Source: Oscillospiraceae bacterium (GTDB lineage: Bacteria > Bacillota > Clostridia > Oscillospirales > Acutalibacteraceae). Taken from it: a stretch of 58,319 nucleotides of DNA. Under the pieces are notes generated by a model. The model had not been told where the DNA came from and ran no database searches. It saw nothing but the letters and a program-made list of their open reading frames with translations. Position 1 is the stretch's first letter. The number at the start of each line of letters is the position of its first letter. Made by a program: the position numbers and the translations under genes. This document shows, in pieces, positions 52,389-58,319 of the stretch. The stretch covers positions 1 through 58,319 of the forward strand of contig JAQXZE010000040.1 in NCBI GenBank assembly GCA_029227055.1. The letters are read 5' to 3'.

Positions 52389-52835
52389 ATGGATATTTGT
52401 GAAAAGGTTGCTTATATTAAAGGCCTTGCTGAAGGTATGAAGCTCGATTCTGAGTCGGGCGAAGGCAAAATCCTTGCTGCTATTATTGACCTTTTAGGTG
52501 ATATCACAGAAGAGATTTGTGATATTGAAGACGCTTGCGACGATATGTCTGAGCAGCTTGATGCAGTTGATGAGGACCTTTCTTCTTTAGAAGATATAAT
52601 ATATGAAGATTGCGATTGCTGTTGTGATGATGAAGAAGATTGTGACTGCGATTGCTGCGATGACGAACTTTATGAGGTTGAGTGTCCTGCTTGTCACGAT
52701 ATTATTTATCTTGATGAAGAGATGCTCAAAGAAGAAGGTATTAATTGTCCAAATTGCGGCACACCCTTAGAATTTGATTTTGAGTGTTGCTGTGAGGACG
52801 AGGATTGCGATTGCAATTGCGAAACCGAAGAATAA
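52389..52835 (+). CDS. CD1247-like acidic, cysteine-rich zinc-ribbon protein
   Basis: A 148-residue protein. Residues 1-70 are helical and match the CD1247 N-terminal family (EKVAYIKGLAEGMKLD, then ILAAIIDLLGDI and a coiled coil rich in Asp/Glu). Residues 74-92 are an Asp/Cys run (EDCDCCCDDEED and on). CPAC (99-102) and CPNC (120-123) form a zinc-ribbon pair. The tail (133-144) is again Cys/Asp-rich. Function is unknown; metal binding is plausible from composition. A strong RBS (GAACGGAGAGG) precedes the ATG and a terminator follows. It stands alone between efp and ispD. Confidence 0.85.
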   Translation: MDICEKVAYIKGLAEGMKLDSESGEGKILAAIIDLLGDITEEICDIEDACDDMSEQLDAVDEDLSSLEDIIYEDCDCCCDDEEDCDCDCCDDELYEVECPACHDIIYLDEEMLKEEGINCPNCGTPLEFDFECCCEDEDCDCNCETEE

Positions 52836-52849
52836 TATTTATTAGAATT

Positions 52850-52882
52850 GCCGCATTCCGTTAAAGGTTTGCGGCTTTTTTT
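52850..52882 (+). terminator. Terminator of the CD1247-like gene
   Basis: GCCGCA (52850-52855) and TGCGGC (52870-52875) form a stem with a 14-base loop, followed by T7. Confidence 0.85.
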
Positions 52883-52896
52883 AGATAGGTGTTTTT

Positions 52897-53625
52897 ATGC
52901 TCGATACAAAATTCAAACTTGAATATCAGTCCAAAGAAAACTTAAGTGATGCTCTGCCCGTTATTATTGTCGCTGCGGGTTCTTCAAGCCGTATGAAAGG
53001 TGTAAATAAACAACTTTTAGAAATCGGTGGTATGCCCGTAATTGCGAAAACTATAGCCGCCTTTGAGCAATCGCCCTTGATTTCCAAAATACTTTTGGTT
53101 ACAAGAGAAGATTTGATTTTAGATATTCAAGAAATTATTACTCGTTACAATTTCCTTAAAGTTACAGATATTGTCGAGGGCGGCAGTTGCAGATTTTCAT
53201 CGGTACTTAATGGTATTGACAGACTTATATCCGATGATAAAAAAGTACTTATTCACGATGGTGCAAGACCGTTTGTAGATACTGAAATTATCGGAAATGT
53301 AGTCGCTGGACTTCAAAATTCGCCTTGTGCTGTTTGCGCAGTATCTGTTAAAGACACTATAAAAACTGTTGATGAAAACAATTTTGTTTTAAACACACCT
53401 GAGAGAAGTACCTTGTTTGCAGTACAAACTCCACAAGGCGTAGATGTTGAGCTATATAAAGAGGCCGCAAAAACTGTAGAAAATCCCGATTTAATAACCG
53501 ATGACGCCTCTGTTATGGAACTTGGCGGCTACAAAGTGAAAATTGTTTCGGGTAGCTATAAAAACATAAAAATTACAACCCCTGATGATATAAAGCTTGC
53601 AGAAATTCTTAATTTGGAGGAATAA
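52897..53625 (+). CDS. ispD: 2-C-methyl-D-erythritol 4-phosphate cytidylyltransferase
   Basis: A 242-residue enzyme of MEP-pathway step three, coupling CTP to methylerythritol phosphate. The nucleotide loop is IVAAGSSSRMKGVNKQLLEI (about 24-43), followed by VLIHDGARPFVD (about 125-136), TPQGVDV and ITDDASVME. The first 18 residues extend beyond the usual start. ispF follows after 3 bases, the normal pairing. Confidence 0.95.
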   Translation: MLDTKFKLEYQSKENLSDALPVIIVAAGSSSRMKGVNKQLLEIGGMPVIAKTIAAFEQSPLISKILLVTREDLILDIQEIITRYNFLKVTDIVEGGSCRFSSVLNGIDRLISDDKKVLIHDGARPFVDTEIIGNVVAGLQNSPCAVCAVSVKDTIKTVDENNFVLNTPERSTLFAVQTPQGVDVELYKEAAKTVENPDLITDDASVMELGGYKVKIVSGSYKNIKITTPDDIKLAEILNLEE

Positions 53626-53628
53626 GTT

Positions 53629-54099
53629 ATGCGTATAGGCCACGGATATGATGTTCATAAATTTGCAAAAAACCGAAAGCTTATTCTCGGTGGTGTGGAA
53701 ATTCCGTATGAAATGGGTCTTTTAGGTCATTCTGATGCGGATGTTCTAATTCATGCTATTTGTGATGCTCTGCTAGGGGCAGCCGCTAAGGGTGACATAG
53801 GCAAACATTTTCCCGACAATGACAACTCTTTTAAGGATATTGACAGCAGAATTTTATTGCGTCATGTTCTTGATATTCTAGACGGAGAAAACTTTAAAAT
53901 ATCTAATATTGATGCTACTGTTGTGGCGCAAGCGCCGAAGCTCGCCCCTTTTATAGAACAAATGAGAATAAATATCGCAGACGATTTAAAACTTTCTCTT
54001 GATAGGGTAAATGTAAAGGCAACAACAGAAGAAGGTCTTGGATTTACAGGTGAAAAACTCGGAATTGCTGCTCATGCAGTTTGCCTTATAGAAGAATAA
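53629..54099 (+). CDS. ispF: 2-C-methyl-D-erythritol 2,4-cyclodiphosphate synthase
   Basis: A 156-residue enzyme of the MEP pathway that forms the cyclic diphosphate with release of CMP. The zinc ligands lie in GYDVHKF (Asp and His, about 5-9) and [33 protein letters not shown] supplies the rest (near 30-62). [10 protein letters not shown] ends the catalytic part. GGAGG precedes the ATG. ispE, the kinase between the two steps, is not in this window. Confidence 0.96.
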   Translation: MRIGHGYDVHKFAKNRKLILGGVEIPYEMGLLGHSDADVLIHAICDALLGAAAKGDIGKHFPDNDNSFKDIDSRILLRHVLDILDGENFKISNIDATVVAQAPKLAPFIEQMRINIADDLKLSLDRVNVKATTEEGLGFTGEKLGIAAHAVCLIEE

Positions 54100-54138
54100 T
54101 TTAAAATTTTTTGCGTATCTTAAATACGGGGACTTAAA

Positions 54139-54585
54139 ATGAAATTCTTTTTTCTTTTAAACCGTAGAACGCTTATCTTGTGCTTTTTGATACTTGTTTT
54201 GACTGTGCTCATTTTCTTTAGATTTTCCGGCATTAAAAACAGTTATAAAAATGCCGATACTAATCAAAATAGGGTATTGTTTATCTCGTCATTAGGATAT
54301 ACTGTAGACGATGATTATCTTTTGACAAAAGAAATTATTATTCCTTCTCAGTTTAACGAAGAATTCAAAAAATACAATTCTATTCAAAAAGCTGCAGGCT
54401 ATAATTTAAGTGAATATTCAGGATTTTGTATTCAAAGATTTACATATAAAATCAAGGATACTCAAACCCTAATTAGTTTATTAGTTTATAACGGCGAAAT
54501 TATAGGCGGGGATATAACTCCGTCGAAATTCGGAAGTAGCATATCACCGATAATTAAAAGTAAAGGTACTTTAAATGAAAATTAG
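54139..54585 (+). CDS. DUF4830 family membrane-anchored protein
   Basis: A 148-residue protein with one N-terminal membrane segment (about 10-28). The outer domain contains ISSLGYTVDDD, then IIIPSQFNEEFKKYNSIQKAAGYNLSEYSG and ends around LLVYNGEIIGGDI, the pattern of the DUF4830 family, whose function is unknown. Its last 11 bases overlap the pseudouridine synthase gene. ispF lies 39 bases upstream, so it is probably in the same transcript. Confidence 0.75.
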   Translation: MKFFFLLNRRTLILCFLILVLTVLIFFRFSGIKNSYKNADTNQNRVLFISSLGYTVDDDYLLTKEIIIPSQFNEEFKKYNSIQKAAGYNLSEYSGFCIQRFTYKIKDTQTLISLLVYNGEIIGGDITPSKFGSSISPIIKSKGTLNEN

Positions 54586-55300
54586 ACTCGATAAATTTAT
54601 TTCATCTCAACTGAATTTGACAAGAAGTGACGCAAAAAAGTCCATAAAAAAGGGTTTAGTTGAAGTAAATAATACTATCATAACCGATTCAGGCTTTCTG
54701 ATTGAAAGCGATGTTGATTCGGTTTTTTATAACGGACAAGCCGTAGCATATAAGCGATATAGGTATATTATTATTAATAAACCTAAGGGTATACTTTCAG
54801 CTTCAAATGACAAACGCAGAAAAACTGTTGTAGATTTAGTTCCAAACGACTTATCAAGGCCAAATCTTTTTCCTGTGGGAAGGCTTGATAAGGATACAAC
54901 AGGGCTTTTAATAATAACCGACGACGGCGATTTTGCCCATAAGGTTATTTCTCCAAAATCTATGATCGAAAAGGCTTACATTGCCGAGCTTGACGGAGAT
55001 ATAAACGAGGAAATTATTGATGTTTTTAGCAAAGGGGTAGTGTTACATGACGGCACACCTTGTGCGCCTGCAAAGCTTTTTCGTTTAGAAAAGAATAGGG
55101 CAAGGGTGGTCATTACCGAGGGTAAATATCACCAAATCAAAAGGATGTTCGGAACTGTAAATTTAGGGGTAAATTCCTTGCATAGAGAGTCAATTGGGCG
55201 CCTTAAAATCCCTGAAGGACTAAATTTTGGTGAATGTGTTGAAATTTCATTCACAGAACTTGAAAGTCTTTGTTTATATCAGTTTGTACACAATCAATAA
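54575..55300 (+). CDS. rsuA: RsuA-type rRNA pseudouridine synthase
   Basis: A 241-residue enzyme of the RsuA/RluB/E/F family. The N-terminal S4 domain (IRLDKFISSQLNLTRSDAKKSIKKG, first 27 residues) binds RNA. The catalytic aspartate is in VGRLDKDTTGLLIITDDGD (about 105-123), preceded by NKPKGILSA. By length and sequence it most resembles RsuA, which makes pseudouridine 516 of 16S rRNA, but RluE/F-type targets cannot be excluded. No clear terminator follows. Confidence 0.9.
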   Translation: MKIRLDKFISSQLNLTRSDAKKSIKKGLVEVNNTIITDSGFLIESDVDSVFYNGQAVAYKRYRYIIINKPKGILSASNDKRRKTVVDLVPNDLSRPNLFPVGRLDKDTTGLLIITDDGDFAHKVISPKSMIEKAYIAELDGDINEEIIDVFSKGVVLHDGTPCAPAKLFRLEKNRARVVITEGKYHQIKRMFGTVNLGVNSLHRESIGRLKIPEGLNFGECVEISFTELESLCLYQFVHNQ

Positions 55301-55355
55301 AATTATCTATATAACATTGGCGGAAATAGTTATAGCAATTTTTTGCACCTTGTGT

Positions 55356-55382
55356 TATAATACCATAGTCTAGTATGACTAT
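55356..55382 (+). promoter_or_regulatory. -10 box and inverted repeat upstream of ugpC
   Basis: TATAAT at 55356-55361 has no clear -35 at the right spacing. Directly after it ATAGTC (55365-55370) and GACTAT (55377-55382) form an inverted repeat around TAGTAT, placed across the expected transcription start like an operator. Confidence 0.45.
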
Positions 55383-55401
55383 TTTGTAGGAGGTTGCTTT
55401 T

Positions 55402-56544
55402 ATGGCAAGTTTATCATTGCGTAACGTGTATAAACGTTACCAGGGCGGCGTTGTTGCCGTTTCTGATTTCAACATTGAAATCGCAGACAAAGAATTTATC
55501 ATTCTCGTAGGTCCTTCCGGTTGCGGTAAATCTACAACACTTAGAATGATAGCTGGTCTTGAGGAAATCACCGAGGGTGAAGTTTACATTGGTGACCGTT
55601 TGGTTAACCAGGTTACTCCTAAAGACCGTGATATTGCAATGGTTTTCCAGAACTATGCTCTTTATCCCCATATGACCGTTTATGATAATATGGCATTCGG
55701 TCTAAAACTTAGAAAGACTCCCAAGGCTGAAATCAAGCGCAGAGTAGAAGAAGCTGCTCGTATTCTTGATATCACACACCTTCTTGAGCGTAAGCCTAAG
55801 GCTTTGTCCGGTGGTCAGCGTCAGCGTGTTGCTTTAGGTCGTGCAATCGTTCGTGAGCCTAAGGTATTCCTTCTTGACGAACCGCTTTCCAACTTGGATG
55901 CTAAGCTTCGTGCACAGATGCGTACCGAGATTTCTAAGCTCCATCAGCGTTTAGGTACAACATTTATCTATGTTACACATGACCAGACAGAAGCTATGAC
56001 AATGGGTACTCGTATCGTTGTTATGAAGTTAGGTTATGTTCAGCAGATTGATACTCCGAACAATCTTTACAACAAGCCTTGTAATGTATTCGTTGCAGGA
56101 TTTATCGGTTCTCCTCAGATGAACTTCATTGATGCTAAGATCATCAAAAAAGGAGACGATTTCTATGCTGAGTTCGGTTCTGAAGATACTTCTACACGTA
56201 AGGGTGTTAAGTTCCAGTTGAAGCTTCCGGCTTCCAAGAACGAAGGCGATTGTCTTGTTCCTTATCTTAACAAAGAAGTTATCATCGGTATTAGACCTGA
56301 GCATATCCATAACGAAGCTGATTTAATTGCTAACTTCAAAGATGGTCTTGTTTCTGCTGACCTTGAAGTTACAGAGCTTATGGGTAACGAAACATTCCTT
56401 TATCTTAACTGTGAAGGTTTCCCGCTTACAGCAAGAGTTTCGCCTGAGTCTACTGATGGTCCTGGCGATCACATTGATATTGCTATCGAAACTGCTAAGA
56501 TTCACATTTTCGATAAGGAAACTGAAATGACTATTACTAACTAA
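55402..56544 (+). CDS. ugpC: Sugar ABC transporter ATP-binding protein, UgpC/MsmK type
   Basis: A 380-residue carbohydrate-importer ATPase. The nucleotide domain has Walker [11 protein letters not shown] (about 37-46), Q-loop [10 protein letters not shown], signature [15 protein letters not shown], Walker [13 protein letters not shown] and the switch [11 protein letters not shown]-type stretch. The C-terminal TOBE/regulatory domain (about 240-380, with IGIRPEHIH) is typical of MalK/MsmK. No permease or receptor gene is adjacent; such stand-alone ATPases often serve several sugar transporters. Codons are biased as in strongly expressed genes, and AGGAGG precedes the ATG. Confidence 0.94.
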   Translation: MASLSLRNVYKRYQGGVVAVSDFNIEIADKEFIILVGPSGCGKSTTLRMIAGLEEITEGEVYIGDRLVNQVTPKDRDIAMVFQNYALYPHMTVYDNMAFGLKLRKTPKAEIKRRVEEAARILDITHLLERKPKALSGGQRQRVALGRAIVREPKVFLLDEPLSNLDAKLRAQMRTEISKLHQRLGTTFIYVTHDQTEAMTMGTRIVVMKLGYVQQIDTPNNLYNKPCNVFVAGFIGSPQMNFIDAKIIKKGDDFYAEFGSEDTSTRKGVKFQLKLPASKNEGDCLVPYLNKEVIIGIRPEHIHNEADLIANFKDGLVSADLEVTELMGNETFLYLNCEGFPLTARVSPESTDGPGDHIDIAIETAKIHIFDKETEMTITN

Positions 56545-56555
56545 TAGCAAAGATT

Positions 56556-56584
56556 AAAGCCACACCGAAAGGTGTGGCTTTTTT
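56556..56584. terminator. Terminator of ugpC, also usable from the opposite strand
   Basis: AAAGCCACACC, GAAA tetraloop, GGTGTGGCTTT, then T-run. Confidence 0.95.
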
Positions 56585-56609
56585 ATGTTTAGAGAAAATT
56601 TAATTTAAA

Positions 56610-57344
56610 TTAAATTACACAACCACCGTTTACGCCTAAAACCTGTCCTGTTATGTAATTTGCTTCGTCCGACGCTAAAAAGAAAACTGAAGCTGCAATT
56701 TCGTCTGCTTTACCAATTCTGCCTAGAGGAATTTCTTCGATAAAGCTCTTTAATTCGTCTTCACTTAAAAGGGAATTCATAGTTGTATCTATAAGTCCCG
56801 GAGAAATTGCGTTTACCGTTATGTTACTTGGCGCCAATTCCTTAGCTAAAGCCTTTGTAAGACCTATTACACCCGCTTTCGATGCAGAATAAGCAACCTC
56901 GCAAGAAGCACCAACTTCACCCCACATTGAAGAAATATTGATGATTTTTCCGTATTTTTGTTGCACCATAACAGGAGTTATTGCACGGCAACAGTTGAAT
57001 ACACCCTTTAGGTTTATATCAAAAATTTTAGCGACATCATATTCGTCGGTATCGGTTATAAGACCTTGCAAAGCAATGCCTGCATTGTTAACAAAAACAT
57101 CAACACTGCCGAACTTATAAACAGCCTCTTTAATCATAAGTTCAACTTCTAATCTGTTGGTTACATTTGCCTTTAAAGCAACGGCAGAAAAGCCGTTTTC
57201 GCAAAGTGAGCGCGCAAGCAAATTAGCCGGCTCATAAGATTCATTGTAATTTATAACAACATTATATCCTTTTTGAGCAAAAAGAATAGCGGTGGCTGCG
57301 CCAATTCCTTTAGATGCACCTGTAATAATTACCGTTTTTTTCAT
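56610..57344 (-). CDS. Short-chain reductase, YmfI/FabG-like (possible EF-P 5-aminopentanone reductase)
   Basis: A 244-residue classical SDR with NADP loop TGASKGIG (about 8-15), NNAGIA (about 87-92), the serine in INISSMWGEVGASCEVAYSASKAG, which also holds the Tyr-x-x-x-Lys pair, and the end GQVLGVNGG. It would usually be called 3-oxoacyl-ACP reductase (FabG). The stretch SSMWGEVGASCEV and GLITD closely resemble, from memory, Bacillus YmfI, which reduces the 5-aminopentanone on EF-P; no fatty-acid genes are adjacent and efp lies about 4.3 kb upstream of the gene's stop. Both names remain possible. AGGAG precedes the ATG. Confidence 0.88.
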   Translation of the reverse strand: MKKTVIITGASKGIGAATAILFAQKGYNVVINYNESYEPANLLARSLCENGFSAVALKANVTNRLEVELMIKEAVYKFGSVDVFVNNAGIALQGLITDTDEYDVAKIFDINLKGVFNCCRAITPVMVQQKYGKIINISSMWGEVGASCEVAYSASKAGVIGLTKALAKELAPSNITVNAISPGLIDTTMNSLLSEDELKSFIEEIPLGRIGKADEIAASVFFLASDEANYITGQVLGVNGGCVI

Positions 57345-57468
57345 TTTTTCTCTCCTAAAAAAGATTTATGCTTTAAGTATAGCACAAAACTTAAAAAAAA
57401 CAAATAGAAAATTGAATATAATAATCCGTGTGTGTAAAAAATAATTAAAAATCTTAAAGGAGATATAT

Positions 57469-57912
57469 ATGAAGCCGTCAAATAAAGAATATAATGAGAT
57501 AACTAAAAAAATGTCGCCGCCATCACCAAAACTGAAGGATTCTATTTTTGCCTTCCTGGTAGGCGGTTTTATTTGCGTTATAGGGCAGTTGTTTACAGAA
57601 CTGTATACAACCTTGGATTTGTCAGAAAAAGCGGTTAAAATGGCCGTTCCGTCAACTTTAATTGCAATAGCAGCAATTCTTACAGGATTGAAAATTTTTA
57701 ATAGAATTGCAAAATTTGCAGGGGCGGGAACACTAGTACCTATAACAGGCTTTGCAAATGCTGTGGTATCACCGGCAATTGAATTCAAAAATGAGGGCTT
57801 TATTCTTGGCGTCGGCGCGAAGATGTTCACAATAGCAGGACCGGTTATTGTTTATGGTACTGTGGCAAGCGCGATTTATGGGGTAATTTATTGTATAACT
57901 ACATTGTTTTAA
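57469..57912 (+). CDS. spoVAC: Stage V sporulation protein AC
   Basis: A 147-residue membrane protein, with hydrophobic segments near 25-45, 60-80, 90-110 and 122-143. The conserved SPKLKDSIFAFLVGGFICVIGQ-type start (residues 19 on) and FAGAGTLVPITGFANAVVSPAIEFKNEG-type stretch (near 82 on) identify SpoVAC, part of the channel that moves dipicolinate into the developing spore and out at germination. AAAGGAG precedes the ATG. A terminator follows at once, so spoVAD and spoVAE, its usual partners, are not in this transcript. The product connects to dpaA-dpaB in this window. Confidence 0.94.
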   Translation: MKPSNKEYNEITKKMSPPSPKLKDSIFAFLVGGFICVIGQLFTELYTTLDLSEKAVKMAVPSTLIAIAAILTGLKIFNRIAKFAGAGTLVPITGFANAVVSPAIEFKNEGFILGVGAKMFTIAGPVIVYGTVASAIYGVIYCITTLF

Positions 57913-57919
57913 ACAAAAT

Positions 57920-57945
57920 CCGCACCAATTTCTTGGTGCGGTTTA
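57920..57945. terminator. Terminator after spoVAC
   Basis: CCGCACCAA (57920-57928), TTTC loop, TTGGTGCGG (57933-57941), then TTT. It also lies just past the stop of the minus-strand gene that follows. Confidence 0.82.
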
Positions 57946-57949
57946 CCAC

Positions 57950-58319
57950 TTAACCTGCTATTGAAGATGCAATGATGACGGAAATGAATGCTATAACAAA
58001 AGAACCAATTTCTGTTGTTACCCAGAAGTCAATTACTTGCACTTCCTCAGATTTGCACGATAACCGCTCTTTCATATTCCACAGTATAATGCTTGAAATA
58101 ATCATATGGAGAGCCAGTGGGATAATGCCGATGATTAACCAATCGGTAAAAAAGGCGCAGATGATATTTAAGGCAAAGTATGTCGAGTGTATGATGGTTG
58201 TTATTTTGAAATAATCTTTGATAATTCTCGCTTTGCGATTTTCGAAAACAACAGTTTTCTTTACTGCGTTATAATCTTTTTTCTTTTCTAAAAATATACT
58301 TATGCCAATACCAATCGCA
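57950..58319 (-). CDS. Membrane protein of unknown function, partial (N-terminus beyond window)
   Basis: A minus-strand frame open from the window edge to a TAA at 57952-57950, about 122 codons. It shows three hydrophobic stretches (IIHSTYFALNIICAFF, then WLIIGIIPLALHMIISSII and, last, FVIAFISVIIASSIAG) separated by charged loops such as EKKKDYNAVKK. I recognise no family. The frame is uninterrupted while the other two on this strand have early stops, and the convergent terminator just beyond its stop supports a real gene. Confidence 0.68.
   Translation of the reverse strand, partial: AIGIGISIFLEKKKDYNAVKKTVVFENRKARIIKDYFKITTIIHSTYFALNIICAFFTDWLIIGIIPLALHMIISSIILWNMKERLSCKSEEVQVIDFWVTTEIGSFVIAFISVIIASSIAG

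Noticed and set aside
57413-57445. Sigma-G promoter for spoVAC (TGAATA followed by an AT-rich -10)
   Set aside because: The -35-like TGAATA is present, but no convincing CATnnTA box lies at the right spacing.
1-58319. Insertion sequences, prophage genes, integrases or toxin-antitoxin pairs
   Set aside because: None seen on either strand; gene content and codon use look uniformly chromosomal.

Overview
This is 58.3 kb of low-GC (roughly mid-30s %), gene-dense chromosomal DNA from an anaerobic, spore-forming member of the Clostridia. The best guess is an Oscillospiraceae/Ruminococcaceae-type organism. The evidence is Spo0A, both dipicolinate synthase subunits, SpoVAC, an FtsK/SpoIIIE translocase, the Firmicute order nusB-xseA-xseB-ispA-dxs-tlyA-nadK-argR-recN, the Clostridial families DUF4364, DUF4830 and CD1247-like, a GlgC/GlgD glycogen pair, and strong AGGAGG ribosome sites with frequent TTG/GTG starts. 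I see no insertion sequence, prophage, CRISPR array or clear genomic island. The taxonomic guess is inference.

Layout. 1-0.9 kb: the start of an unidentified protein (minus strand, cut by the window edge), an array of small hairpins, and tRNA-Leu(CAA). 0.9-4.4 kb: a YetF-like pair and a polar amino-acid ABC importer. 4.5-8.7 kb: a TepA-like ClpP-fold protein, FtsK/SpoIIIE and a ComEC-like metallo-hydrolase. 8.7-11.6 kb (minus): a DUF378 protein, dpaB-dpaA and the CCA-adding enzyme. 11.7-19.3 kb: murC, an AlaX-like editing protein, prmA, prfB, a trigger-factor-like lipoprotein, a phosphopantetheinyl transferase and a sodium symporter. 19.5-24.3 kb: glgC-glgD-glgA and uppP. 24.3-29.3 kb (minus): ddl, a membrane-anchored MurF-type ligase, an alpha/beta hydrolase and mtaB. 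29.4-38.3 kb: a CapD-like sugar epimerase/dehydratase, rpe, a 43-residue membrane peptide, a cysteine-rich orphan protein, DUF4364, tmcAL, ackA, spo0A, an unpaired fumarase beta-type subunit and a DivIVA-like protein. 38.4-51.7 kb: typA, an exonuclease, a radical SAM enzyme, then the nusB-to-tyrS run. 51.7-58.3 kb: efp, a CD1247-like protein, ispD-ispF, a DUF4830 protein, an RsuA-type pseudouridine synthase, ugpC, a YmfI/FabG-like reductase, spoVAC, and a partial membrane protein.

How the genes fit together. Cell-wall supply is covered by murC, ddl, murF, uppP and the MEP isoprenoid genes dxs, ispD, ispF and ispA, which feed undecaprenyl phosphate. Translation fidelity and rescue are covered by prfB, prmA, efp, typA, tyrS, mtaB, tmcAL, cca and the AlaX-like protein. 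Sporulation genes are scattered singly rather than clustered. Glycogen storage and acetate kinase fit a fermentative gut-type lifestyle.

Most of the window is ordinary housekeeping DNA. The least explained parts are the hairpin array at 450-629, the cysteine-rich protein at 32139-32981 with its small neighbour, the membrane-fused MurF, the unpaired fumarase subunit, and the possible functional link between EF-P and the SDR reductase 4 kb downstream of it.
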